A stretch of DNA of 46,383 bases from Sphingomonas faeni (GTDB taxonomy: Bacteria; Pseudomonadota; Alphaproteobacteria; Sphingomonadales; Sphingomonadaceae), in NCBI RefSeq assembly GCF_023195535.1, contig NZ_JALPNF010000015.1, forward strand, positions 1-46,383, written 5' to 3'. Each line of letters opens with the position of its first letter. Position 1 is the first letter of the stretch. Position numbers and translations under genes: made by a program. The notes under the pieces are model-generated. The model was not told the origin of the DNA and did not search any database. It worked only from the letters and a program-made list of their open reading frames with translations. Below are positions 15,201 to 22,274 of the stretch, one piece after another.

Positions 15201-15386
15201 TCAACGGCCCGCCTTGGCCGCCGCGTTGACGAGCGCTCGAGCGCTCGTGTCTTCGGTTGCCTCGGCCATTGCGTCCCAAGTTTCTGCGGCCCGCACGTGC
15301 ATCTCGCGGCGGTTTGCGAGCGATGCCGCTTCGGCGGCTTCGCGTTGAGCGGCGGCATTCGCGCGGTAGGTTTCAGCAGGGGTCAT
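15201..15386 (-). CDS. Small helical Ala-rich protein (61 residues)
   Basis: The product MTPAETYRANAAAQREAAEA continues in the same style and should be one long amphipathic helix or a helical hairpin. Short proteins of this kind (M(T/S)PxExYRxxA..) recur in sphingomonad genomes without a known function. GGAATT upstream of the ATG could serve as a weak ribosome binding site. It lies between the PilZ gene and the esterase gene on the same strand. Confidence 0.6.
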   Translation of the reverse strand: MTPAETYRANAAAQREAAEAASLANRREMHVRAAETWDAMAEATEDTSARALVNAAAKAGR

Positions 15387-15513
15387 CTAAACAATTCCAG
15401 CATCGGTGCAGCAGCGGAAAAATCGACATGTGCGTGGCGATCCCCTTTTGCCGCTGGCGTTGCTCTCGACAAGTGAAGAGCGCTTCGGTCGCGTAATACT
15501 CAAACGTACGACG

Positions 15514-16071
15514 CTACAACATTCGCTCCACAATCGGCCGCATCGCCGCGGTTACCGAACTGATCGCCTTCGCATTCGGATGCACCCTATCCGCTAGTAC
15601 CATGTCAGCATGCCCCAGGACACCAGGCGGGAAGAACGGCCAAACGGTCGCACCGTGGTCGGCAGCCACTTCAGCATGGATGCCGAGATATGCGGCGGCG
15701 CGATCTCGAATGAACGCAGGCGGGTCGACGGTCGTCAGCAGCACGGGGATGCTGCAATTGTTCAAGCTCAGCAGGATCTGCGCGAGTTGTGCGCGGGTCC
15801 TGCCGGCCGACGTCTGCCTCAGGACGTCGTTCGGCCCTACCTGAACGATCGCGAGTGCCGGGCGACGGTCGAGGCTGGACAGTAGCCGCGGTAAACGCCG
15901 CAGGACGTCAGTAGTCGTGTCACCCGAAACACCAGCGTTTATTACCGACGCGCCGGGGTATTGATGCTGCAACGACGCCTGCAGCTGGGCAGGGAAGCTA
16001 TCAGCGGCGTGGAGGCCATAGCCGGCAACCAGACTGTCACCGATAGCGAGGATTAGAGGGGATCCTATCAT
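15514..16071 (-). CDS. SGNH/GDSL hydrolase, arylesterase (TesA-like)
   Basis: The 185-residue enzyme has the four SGNH blocks: catalytic Ser13 in AIGDSLVAGYG, Gly in INAGVSGDTT, Asn81 in VGPNDVL, and the Asp161/His164 pair in DRVHPN. The fold and length match TesA/arylesterase proteins that hydrolyse short acyl and aryl esters or acyl-thioesters. Unlike most TesA proteins it has no signal peptide, so it probably works in the cytoplasm. The gene stands alone. Confidence 0.9.
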   Translation of the reverse strand: MIGSPLILAIGDSLVAGYGLHAADSFPAQLQASLQHQYPGASVINAGVSGDTTTDVLRRLPRLLSSLDRRPALAIVQVGPNDVLRQTSAGRTRAQLAQILLSLNNCSIPVLLTTVDPPAFIRDRAAAYLGIHAEVAADHGATVWPFFPPGVLGHADMVLADRVHPNAKAISSVTAAMRPIVERML

Positions 16072-16131
16072 TGAACGTCGCGAGTTAGGACGCCGTTTAA
16101 GGATTGTAAGATGGGCATCGGTTGCAACGAC

Positions 16132-16698
16132 CTAGGTGTCGGTCTTCGCCTTTCGCCATTGTCGCAATGCTCCGTCATATGCCTGCCGCGCCTCTACGAC
16201 GGCCGCCTCTGCCGCGCCAACCTTGTCGTGTTGCTGCTTTTCGAGATCACGTCGCTCTCGCGCCAGCTTCGCCTCCTGATCCGCCAACGCCTTCATCCCG
16301 CCGTCGTAATCGGCCGACACTGCTTCCAGCGCAGTCTCCGTTGCCTCGAGCGCGGCGCTGCTGGGCTTCGGCTTTGGCGCAGGCTTTGGTTTCCGCGGCT
16401 GCTCGAACACTTCGGTGTAATCTGAGTCACCTCGATGCGTTGTTCTCGGTTCGGGGGCCGGCATAGCCTTGATCTGCTCGGCAGTCGTGCCCCGGGAATG
16501 CTTCACGACCACGCCTGGCGACGCCAATGGCTCTGCGGTCAGCGCGGGGTCTGTGACGAGCTCTGCTATTCCTCGCGCGAACAGGTCCCGCTCGCTGCCC
16601 CAAGCCTCTAAGGCAGCTTTCTGACTGGGGGCAGCGACATACGCGTCGTTGAAGCCTGCAACCGCCCGATAGACTTTCAGCTTTTTCGCACGTGTCAT
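16132..16698 (-). CDS. Conserved protein with N-terminal domain and C-terminal coiled coil (TolA-like annotation)
   Basis: The chosen start gives MTRAKKLKVYRAVAGFNDAY, followed by VAAPSQKAALEAWGSERDLF. This N-terminal domain (about 1-75) occurs in several sphingomonad hypothetical proteins. A Pro/Lys stretch (RKPKPAPKPKPS) then leads to a long charged helix (about 115-185; KALADQEAKLARERRDLEKQ) that should form a coiled coil. Such proteins are sometimes labelled cell-envelope or TolA-like because of the low-complexity part. The function is unknown. An upstream start adding 15 residues is less likely because it lacks family-like sequence. Confidence 0.7.
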   Translation of the reverse strand: MTRAKKLKVYRAVAGFNDAYVAAPSQKAALEAWGSERDLFARGIAELVTDPALTAEPLASPGVVVKHSRGTTAEQIKAMPAPEPRTTHRGDSDYTEVFEQPRKPKPAPKPKPSSAALEATETALEAVSADYDGGMKALADQEAKLARERRDLEKQQHDKVGAAEAAVVEARQAYDGALRQWRKAKTDT

Positions 16699-16775
16699 AA
16701 CGATCGATACCGCGGTGTCATGAAGAGGGGAAGTTAGCGGCATTCACCCATGCGATACTGACGCCAGTATCGATC

Positions 16776-17129
16776 CTAACGCACCGCCGCCCCGGACGCG
16801 ATCGCAGCACAAGACAACGACCATACGTCCGGGAGCGTGCATCGGGCAACAACGCGGCTGTAGCTCTTACCGGTCGCCTCACATGTCAACGTTCTGCGGA
16901 GGACCAGACGTTCGGTGATCTGCTGGCTTCGCTGCGCCGCCGCGTTGTCACAACGATAGTTTACCCGCCTCGGGTCTGCCGCGCGACAAGGTGACGCGCT
17001 TTCGAAGTCGGGCGCCTGGACGCCGGCAATCCGGACCCTGACGCCGTTCGAGCACCATAGCGGTCCGTCGCCGTCATGTACGCGCGTGACCGTGCAGGAG
17101 AACGTCGACGCTGGTGCAAGCGCGATCAT
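16776..17129 (-). CDS. Staphylococcal-nuclease-like protein, cut short by an amber codon
   Basis: This protein of 117 residues has the SNase opening VTRVHDGDGPLWCSNGVRVR then IAGVQAPDFES, the conserved Cys pairs of the bacterial thermonuclease-like group, and a late GKSYSRVVARCTL. It stops after GAAVR at a TAG. Reading through gives DRYWRQYRMGECR and then TAA at 16734. Relatives commonly end AAVRWDRYW..., so TGG to TAG is a likely nonsense mutation. There is no signal peptide. The GDT-type active-site stretch reads GDG, so activity is doubtful. The gene follows two small minus-strand genes and may share their SOS-controlled promoter. Confidence 0.7.
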   Translation of the reverse strand: MIALAPASTFSCTVTRVHDGDGPLWCSNGVRVRIAGVQAPDFESASPCRAADPRRVNYRCDNAAAQRSQQITERLVLRRTLTCEATGKSYSRVVARCTLPDVWSLSCAAIASGAAVR

Positions 17130-17142
17130 CGAACCACTCGCA

Positions 17143-17328
17143 TCAGTGCGTCGTCCGGCTGGCGTCTGCCACAGCGTTCAGGCAGTCGGCTAAAACTTTC
17201 CACTGTCGGTACTGCTCTGGCTGCCCTGGTGGCGTCTTCTGCATACCGGACACGACCAACTGGCAGGCACCCAGCTGCCCATGATTAGCCATCAGCACGA
17301 AAACCTGCTGCCAAGCGTCCTGCATCAA
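17143..17328 (-). CDS. Small protein of unknown function (61 residues)
   Basis: The ATG overlaps the stop of the YozE-like gene by four bases (ATGA), so the two are probably translated together. The product MMQDAWQQVFVLMANHGQLG has two Cys and a helical look; the rest continues QLVVSGMQKTPPGQPEQY. No family is recognised. It lies 13 bases before the nuclease-like gene on the same strand. Confidence 0.55.
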   Translation of the reverse strand: MMQDAWQQVFVLMANHGQLGACQLVVSGMQKTPPGQPEQYRQWKVLADCLNAVADASRTTH

Positions 17329-17564
17329 GCAGACAACCAGTCGGACTCGGCATCGTCGACAGCGGCGAACATATCCCCCTCCGCCTGCATGGCGCTGAGA
17401 TGCTTACGCACCGCTTCCGGATTCCCGTTGCGGGGAAAGCGGCGATCGGCGACGGCTCCGGCCGCGAGCTGACCGACCAGATCGGTCCGGTCTTTCTGCG
17501 TGATAAGCCACTGGCCAAACGCGGGCTTCGGCTCCTGCTGGTCGTCGTCGTAATAGGCCATCAT
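17325..17564 (-). CDS. YozE SAM-like domain protein
   Basis: This 79-residue protein contains FGQWLITQKDRTDLVGQLAA then GAVADRRFPRNGNPEAVRKH, a pattern typical of YozE/SAM-like proteins (F..WL..Q..R.D.IG.LA......FP). These are small helical proteins of unknown role, often near mobile or stress genes. AAGGA precedes two adjacent ATGs; the first is used here. The start lies 44 bases from a LexA box that it shares with the divergent umuDC operon, so it may be induced by DNA damage. It is the first gene of a three-gene unit on the minus strand. Confidence 0.7.
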   Translation of the reverse strand: MMAYYDDDQQEPKPAFGQWLITQKDRTDLVGQLAAGAVADRRFPRNGNPEAVRKHLSAMQAEGDMFAAVDDAESDWLSA

Positions 17565-17607
17565 CGTGTCCTTCGAATCGTCGGCCCGCTCATCGCATCA
17601 GATTTAT

Positions 17608-17622
17608 GTTCCTGCAATGTTC
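17608..17622. promoter_or_regulatory. LexA box (SOS operator), GTTC-N7-GTTC
   Basis: The sequence gttc ctgcaat gttc is an exact match to the direct-repeat LexA operator of alphaproteobacteria (GTTCN7GTTC). It lies between divergent genes: 44 bases from the start of the YozE-like gene and 75 bases before the small gene that precedes umuD and umuC. The translesion polymerase genes downstream make an SOS role very likely. Whether LexA controls both directions cannot be read from sequence alone. Confidence 0.88.
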
Positions 17623-17696
17623 TTGCGAATCAATCTGGATCAGGCCTAGCTAGGGACACGCCACGACCGGCGACTCGATACTGACGGAGCAACGAA

Positions 17697-17900
17697 ATGC
17701 AGCACGATCTGCGGCTGAGGGCGGCTGCCCGCGTGATATACGACAACGTCTATTCACCTGTTGATGCGGTGCAATTCAGCTTCGACGAGGCCGAGCGGTT
17801 CGGGACCGTAGAGTACCGCCAAGCCGTTGGCGCAGCCCAGGATGCTCGGTCGGTTCTAGCTGCCCAGCATGATCAGCTCCTCTTCGCGGCAATCCTTTAG
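17697..17900 (+). CDS. Small protein heading the umuDC operon (67 residues)
   Basis: The product MQHDLRLRAAARVIYDNVYS then PVDAVQFSFDEAERFGTVEY is mostly helical and has no recognised family. GGAG at good spacing precedes the ATG. It lies between the LexA box and umuD, with only three bases between its stop and the umuD start, so it is almost certainly co-transcribed with the SOS polymerase genes. A role in SOS control or as an accessory factor is possible but is pure inference from position. Confidence 0.65.
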   Translation: MQHDLRLRAAARVIYDNVYSPVDAVQFSFDEAERFGTVEYRQAVGAAQDARSVLAAQHDQLLFAAIL

Positions 17901-17903
17901 ACC

Positions 17904-18380
17904 GTGTCTGCGACAAATCGAGATCGCCCGGTCGTCGTGCCGCTGAACCGCCCTAACGATGCGCTACGGCTTCACGATGTCCCGTTCGAACTGGTGCCGT
18001 GCGAGGTGCCTTTCTTCCTCGTCCATACGCAGGCCGGGTTTCCCTCGCCGGCGCAGGACGACATGCAGGAACCGATCGATCTGGGGGCTTGGCTCGTCGA
18101 GCATCCAGCCGCGAGCTACATCATGCGGGTCGATGGCCAATCAATGTCTGGCGCTGGGATCAACGATGGCGATCTGATCGTCGTTAATCGTGCCAAGAAG
18201 CCGAAGACCGGCGCGATAGTCGTGGCGCTAGTGCATGGCGATCGGACTTTGAAGCGGCTGCGCTATATCGATGGCCGACACTGGCTCGTCCCCGAGGCCG
18301 AAGGGTTTTCGGACATCCTCATGGACGAACATGTCGAGATCTGGGGTACGGTCGTCGGCGTTGCGCGCAAAATGGCATGA
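17904..18380 (+). CDS. umuD: UmuD-like translesion polymerase subunit (S24 protease)
   Basis: This 158-residue protein is the UmuD type of S24 self-cleaving proteins. The cleavage site Ala44-Gly45 sits in HTQAGFPSP, the nucleophile Ser80 in VDGQSMSGAGI, and the general-base Lys117 in RTLKRLR. On RecA filaments UmuD cuts itself to UmuD', which activates DNA polymerase V. The start is GTG at 17904, right after the small upstream gene; no ATG gives the full N-terminus. The stop overlaps the umuC ATG by four bases (ATGA), so both subunits are made together. The cleavage and catalytic residues are intact. Confidence 0.93.
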   Translation: MSATNRDRPVVVPLNRPNDALRLHDVPFELVPCEVPFFLVHTQAGFPSPAQDDMQEPIDLGAWLVEHPAASYIMRVDGQSMSGAGINDGDLIVVNRAKKPKTGAIVVALVHGDRTLKRLRYIDGRHWLVPEAEGFSDILMDEHVEIWGTVVGVARKMA

Positions 18381-19645
18381 GCGCACCGATCGCCCTCATC
18401 GACTGCAACAACTACTACGTATCCTGCGAACGCGCCTTCGACTCCACTCTTGTCGGCGTGCCGGTCATCGTCCTTTCGAACAATGACGGCTGTGCAATCG
18501 CACGATCCGCGGAAGCCAAGGCGCTCGGGATCAAGATGGGCGATCCGATTCACCACCTGCGCGACAAGGTAAAACAGCACGGCATCCAGGTCCGGTCGTC
18601 GAACTATGCGCTCTACGGCGACATGCAGCGCAGGGTGATTGCCGCTTGCGAGTCCTTCGCCCGCGACTTTGAGATCTACTCGATCGACGAGACATTCCTC
18701 GATCTCGCAGGCTTCGAGGGGCGTGATCTGGTGGCGCACGCAAACGCGATGCGTGCCCAGGTCCAGCTATGGACGACGATACCCACGTGCGTCGGCATCG
18801 CGGAAACAAAGACGCTAGCGAAGCTGGCAAACGCTGCGGCGAAGAAGAACCCGCAGTTCGACGGGGTGGCCGATCTTCGTGACGACGGCGTACGGCGCGA
18901 TGTGATGCATGCGTTCGCCGTCCGCGACGTGTGGGGCGTAGGCGGTGCCACTGCGCGTAAGCTGACCGACCTGGGAATACAATCCGCGGGGGCGTTGCGC
19001 GACATGCCTATGAAGCAGGCCCGCGCCGTCGGGACCGTCGTGCTCGAACGATTGGTTGCCGAGCTACGCGGCATCCCGTCGAATGCTGTGGAGGCGGTCG
19101 AGCCGCGGCGGAAAGGCATGGCCGTTACCCGGTCGTTTGGAACGCCGATCTGCGACTTCGAGCAGATGATGGGCGCGCTGTCGCAATATGCGCTGCGGGC
19201 TGGTGAGAAGCTGCGAGTGCACGGACTGGTCGCTGCCCAGCTGACCACGTTCTTCCACACGAACAAGCATAAGTCCGACCGGCCTCAGTACGGCGCATCA
19301 CGCATGGTGGCGCTCCATCCGATGACGAACGACAGCCTCGAGCTGATCGCGGCGGCCAGGCGCGGCGCGGAGAAGGCGTGGCGCGATGGTTACGCCTACA
19401 CGAAGGCGGGCATCATACTCGACGATCTGCTGCCCGAGGAGGATCGACCGCGCACGCTGTTCGAAGCCGACACGGCCAAGCGGGACCGGTTGATGGGCGC
19501 GCTCGATGCGATCAATGGCAAGTTCGGCACATGGACAGCGGTCACGGCCACGCAGGGGTTCAAGCGCGAGTGGAAAATGCGGTCGGAGATGCGGTCGCCG
19601 GCATGGACGACGGTCATAGCCGAAGTGCCGTCGGTTCGGGCCTAA
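18377..19645 (+). CDS. umuC: DNA polymerase V catalytic subunit UmuC (Y-family)
   Basis: The 422-residue Y-family polymerase starts MSAPIALIDCNNYYVSCERA (first metal Asp9) and has the second metal site YSIDETFLDL (Asp104, Glu105). It keeps the SNNDGCAIARSAEAKALGI finger region, a helix-hairpin-helix part (DVWGVGGATARKLTDLGI), and a little-finger domain ending in the family-typical WKMRSEMRSP. With UmuD' it copies past DNA lesions, at the cost of mutations. Translation is coupled to umuD. The length matches E. coli UmuC (422). The operon is under a LexA box. Confidence 0.95.
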   Translation: MSAPIALIDCNNYYVSCERAFDSTLVGVPVIVLSNNDGCAIARSAEAKALGIKMGDPIHHLRDKVKQHGIQVRSSNYALYGDMQRRVIAACESFARDFEIYSIDETFLDLAGFEGRDLVAHANAMRAQVQLWTTIPTCVGIAETKTLAKLANAAAKKNPQFDGVADLRDDGVRRDVMHAFAVRDVWGVGGATARKLTDLGIQSAGALRDMPMKQARAVGTVVLERLVAELRGIPSNAVEAVEPRRKGMAVTRSFGTPICDFEQMMGALSQYALRAGEKLRVHGLVAAQLTTFFHTNKHKSDRPQYGASRMVALHPMTNDSLELIAAARRGAEKAWRDGYAYTKAGIILDDLLPEEDRPRTLFEADTAKRDRLMGALDAINGKFGTWTAVTATQGFKREWKMRSEMRSPAWTTVIAEVPSVRA

Positions 19646-19709
19646 TCGCATTCCCCTCAAGCGCGCGTCCACGACATCGGTGGATCAATGACGCAAACAG
19701 CGATACGCT

Positions 19710-20369
19710 TTAGATCAACCGGGGCGTCGGCGTGCGTGTCGGAAACACTGGCCCGCGTACCGTCATCCGGTCGGCCGGATATGGCCGCTGCAAGGACAGG
19801 ATGTCGTCGTAGCTACCGGTCAGCCACTGCTCGTGATCATCAGGCTGCAGGATTGTGATCATCGCCTTGGGGTGGATCGGCGTCACCAGTTCGTTCGCGT
19901 CGCAAGTGACCATGGCGAAGTAGCGTTGATCGCCGACCTGCCGCCAGAAGCCGGCGATCGCGAACACAGGTTGGTCCTTCACCGCGAACCACATCTCGCC
20001 CTTAAGCGGCTTTTTGCCGTCGCCTAGGTCGGTAGGCTCGCGCGCCCATTCGCAGAATTCCGTCAGCGGGATCAGGCATCGGTTGACCGGGTCGCTGACG
20101 AGCGAGCGCCACTGGGGGAGATGGAGAGTGCGGACATTGGTCTGCGCAACCTTGCGTCCGGCCTGCTTCGCCTGTCCCGCTAGGACGTCCCATTCCATCA
20201 CGTCGAGACCACGCCGATCGCCTTCGTTTCGCACGACATACGTCCGGCCGAACGGACGCAACTCCTTCGGGTCGAAACGGTTGTCCATCGGCTTGTCGGC
20301 AAGCCATTCCGCACCGAATCGTTCGGTGATGGTCTCCGGCTCGCCGTCGAACCTTGCTCGATTACACAT
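19710..20369 (-). CDS. SRAP-domain protein (SOS response-associated peptidase, YedK/HMCES type)
   Basis: The start MCNRARFDG places Cys2 at the processed N-terminus, as required for covalent bonding to abasic sites in single-stranded DNA. Other key positions are kept in shifted form: Asn78 in AQTNVRTL, Glu107 in TEFCEW (usual FYEW), and His in TPIHPKAM (usual H.RMP). The 219-residue length fits. SRAP proteins protect abasic sites in single-stranded DNA. It faces umuC tail to tail and starts by overlapping (TAATG) a tiny membrane-protein gene. The usual NARAET-like motif reads NVRTLH, so it belongs to a divergent branch. No LexA box is visible in front of its unit. Confidence 0.88.
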   Translation of the reverse strand: MCNRARFDGEPETITERFGAEWLADKPMDNRFDPKELRPFGRTYVVRNEGDRRGLDVMEWDVLAGQAKQAGRKVAQTNVRTLHLPQWRSLVSDPVNRCLIPLTEFCEWAREPTDLGDGKKPLKGEMWFAVKDQPVFAIAGFWRQVGDQRYFAMVTCDANELVTPIHPKAMITILQPDDHEQWLTGSYDDILSLQRPYPADRMTVRGPVFPTRTPTPRLI

Positions 20370-20500
20370 TAGAGGTTCACCCGACCGACAAGCGCGCCAA
20401 TCGCGATTACGAAGCCAATGATCACCCAGCCTTCCCAGGTTCGAGGGGACCAGCCAATCCCTACAACCTTTGGCTGAAACCATTCGCGCGGATGATTCAT
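20369..20500 (-). CDS. Tiny membrane protein, WFxPKxxG family (43 residues)
   Basis: The product MNHPREWFQPKVVGIGWSPR then TWEGWVIIGFVIAIGALVGR has one membrane segment after the motif W-F-x-P-K-x-x-G-x-G-x-x-P-x-x-W-x-G-W. I know this pattern from small Caulobacter and sphingomonad membrane proteins of unknown role. GGAG lies five bases before the ATG. The stop overlaps the SRAP start by one base, so SRAP translation may depend on it. It is too short for routine gene calling. Confidence 0.7.
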   Translation of the reverse strand: MNHPREWFQPKVVGIGWSPRTWEGWVIIGFVIAIGALVGRVNL

Positions 20501-20587
20501 GATGGCTCCGAAACTGGCGAGAATGGTCGGCGCTGCCTTCCGCTTCGTGACCCCAAGCAATACATGTCACGAAAGGAGGACGCCAGC

Positions 20588-20938
20588 ATGCCCGCGGACA
20601 TTATGAAGGTAGATGACCAGGCCAAGATCGACCTCTTTCAGGAGATCATGCCGATCGTGATCAAGTACCTGGCCGCAAACTCGGCAGACCAAGAGCTGAT
20701 CGCCGACGACATCATCGACTTCTTCGCTCTGTCGATCGCGTCGGTAATCCAGAACGACACAAACCTGACGACCCCACAGCAGCAGCGCAAAGGCGTCGAG
20801 ACATATCTCGCACTGGGTCCGGCTCTTAAAGCTGGATCACGAACAACGCGGCGCGTCGCTGCTGGCAATGACGATAGGTGCGTTCGCGTCGGACGAAACG
20901 CAACAATAGCCGTACGTCTTAAACGGAACGCACGTTGA
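20588..20938 (+). CDS. Hypothetical helical protein with a frameshifted C-terminus
   Basis: A strong AAAGGAGGA sets the start MPADIMKVDDQAKIDLFQEI. The protein is helical and polar (about 80 residues of consistent sequence up to LALGPALK). After that, the annotated frame becomes basic and low in helix (AGSRTTRRVAAGNDDRCVRV). The neighbouring frame instead continues KLDHEQRGASLLAMTIGAFA then SDETQQ and stops at 20909. One extra A in the AAA run at 20828-20830 would explain this. The original gene probably ended at 20909. The family is unknown. It is divergent from the tiny membrane protein/SRAP unit. Confidence 0.65.
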   Translation: MPADIMKVDDQAKIDLFQEIMPIVIKYLAANSADQELIADDIIDFFALSIASVIQNDTNLTTPQQQRKGVETYLALGPALKAGSRTTRRVAAGNDDRCVRVGRNATIAVRLKRNAR

Positions 20939-21348
20939 GTCTCGGTGCGTTCTGATCCGCTTGTCACGGCCGATGCAGCGCTCCACGTTCGGTACTAACA
21001 GACTTAAGCCGCGTGCTTCTTAGCGAATTCCGCAAAATACGGATGCATTGTCGGTTCCGCGATTTGAGCTGCTTCCGTTTTCGTGGACACCGGGTTTAGG
21101 CGCCTTGGATGAGGCAATGGCCCGGATTTGGCGATTAATGACATCGACTCGGTGGTCGTCGTCACCACTGGGCCATCCTGCGAGTTCGCATTGCGCTCAC
21201 AAAACCACTCGACTTGTGCTGGTGTCGGAGCGAACACCGGGTCACGGAGCCGCTGGCCGATGAGCCTACGCGGATGCCCGGTCAGCGCGACTGACCGGGC
21301 CGCAGGTGGTGGGAGCGGCATGGTGCTGCTCTGCACGGAGACACCACC
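20939..21348. other. Intergenic stretch before the DUF3489 gene
   Basis: Aside from a doubtful minus-strand ORF (21004-21321) nothing was identified. The region would be the place to look for the promoter and any attachment site of the recombinase module, but no repeat matching the far side of the recombinase gene was found by eye. Confidence 0.4.
21004..21321 (-). CDS. Doubtful Pro/Thr-rich ORF
   Basis: The frame MPLPPPAARSVALTGHPRRL runs to HPYFAEFAKKHAA at 21004. Codon use is fairly typical of the surroundings (GC-rich third positions), but there is no ribosome binding site and no known motif. It could be a real gene of the accessory region or a chance frame. Confidence 0.3.
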   Translation of the reverse strand: MPLPPPAARSVALTGHPRRLIGQRLRDPVFAPTPAQVEWFCERNANSQDGPVVTTTTESMSLIAKSGPLPHPRRLNPVSTKTEAAQIAEPTMHPYFAEFAKKHAA

Positions 21349-21864
21349 ATGCCCAAGCTATCCGACACACAGTGCCTTCTGCTCTCGGCTGCCTCGCAGC
21401 GAGACAGCGGTAGCCTCATTCCTCTACCAGACGGCTATGACCTGGACGACGCTCGCCTTGAGAAGCCGCTCGCCGCGCTGCGTCGCAACAAGCTCATCGA
21501 AGAGCGCGAAATTACCGATCTCGCCAGCACGTGGCGCGGTGAAGAGGATTCGCGTACCGGCTTGTTCATTACGCCCGCTGGCTTGCAGGCCATCGGCATT
21601 GACGATGGCCCCGCCCCGGTCGTCGCCTCTGGCGACGTGATCAACGAGCTGGCGGCATCCCCGCGCCCGGCGACCAAGTCGGCGCAGGTCGTGGCGCTCC
21701 TGCAGCGCGACACCGGCGCTACGCTGCCCGAGATGATTACCGCAACCGGCTGGCTGCCCCATACGACACGGGCGGCACTCACCGGCCTGCGCAAGAAGGG
21801 ATATGCGATCCTGCGCACGTCGCGCGACGGAGCGACCTGCTACCGCATCGAGGCGGCCGCGTGA
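21349..21864 (+). CDS. DUF3489-domain protein
   Basis: This 171-residue protein has an N-terminal part with a winged-helix look (MPKLSDTQCLLLSAASQRDS) and a C-terminal DUF3489 domain (SAQVVALLQRDTGATLPEMI then TATGWLPHTTRAALTGLRKK). DUF3489 resembles a DNA-binding helix-turn-helix that recognises a site, often as a partner in recombination or regulation. The stop overlaps the GTG of the DUF2924 gene (GTGA), the first of two such overlaps in the trio. The role in the module is unknown; DNA binding is inferred from the fold. Confidence 0.88.
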   Translation: MPKLSDTQCLLLSAASQRDSGSLIPLPDGYDLDDARLEKPLAALRRNKLIEEREITDLASTWRGEEDSRTGLFITPAGLQAIGIDDGPAPVVASGDVINELAASPRPATKSAQVVALLQRDTGATLPEMITATGWLPHTTRAALTGLRKKGYAILRTSRDGATCYRIEAAA

Positions 21865-22274
21865 GCACGGTCGAAGAGCAGATTTTGAGTCTGGGGGCGA
21901 TGTCATCGGCTGCATTGCGCGAACGCTGGTCCCGGCTGACCGGCTCGCCCGTACCCCAAGTCAGCCCGAAACTGCTGCGTTTGGCCCTTGCCTGGGAGAT
22001 CCAAGCAACGGCGTTCGGCGGCATGTCACGGACCGTGACGCGCTCGCTGGACCAGCTCGCCCGGGGCATTACCCGGACGACCGCGGCAAAACCCGGCATG
22101 CGGCTGGTCCGCGAATGGCAGGGCGGCGCCCATGTCGTCACCGTTGGTGAAGATGGTGTGATTTCATGGGATGGCCGGACCTGGACTAGTCTGAGCGAAG
22201 TTGCCCGAGCGATCACCGGCACGCGCTGGTCGGGTCCTGCCTTCTTCGGATTAAAGAAGAAGGTCGCGGCATGA
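21861..22274 (+). CDS. DUF2924-domain protein
   Basis: The 137-residue protein starts with GTG and carries the DUF2924 pattern: the ALRERWSRLTGSPVPQVSPK region, then LLRLALAWEIQATAFGG, followed by GMRLVREWQGGAHVVTVGED and YRSLSEVARAITGTRWSGP-like residues near the end (TSLSEVARAITGTRWSGPAF). DUF2924 proteins are nearly always encoded next to a DUF3489 protein and a recombinase, in alphaproteobacteria. The C-terminal half resembles a small DNA-associated domain. Both ends overlap the neighbours by four bases, so all three proteins are probably made in fixed ratio. Confidence 0.88.
   Translation: MSTVEEQILSLGAMSSAALRERWSRLTGSPVPQVSPKLLRLALAWEIQATAFGGMSRTVTRSLDQLARGITRTTAAKPGMRLVREWQGGAHVVTVGEDGVISWDGRTWTSLSEVARAITGTRWSGPAFFGLKKKVAA

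Noticed and set aside
16753..16772. Palindrome CGATACTG-ACGC-CAGTATCG as an operator or terminator
   Set aside because: It falls within the former coding end of the nuclease-like gene (DRYWRQYR), which explains the sequence. No T-run or partner regulator is nearby.
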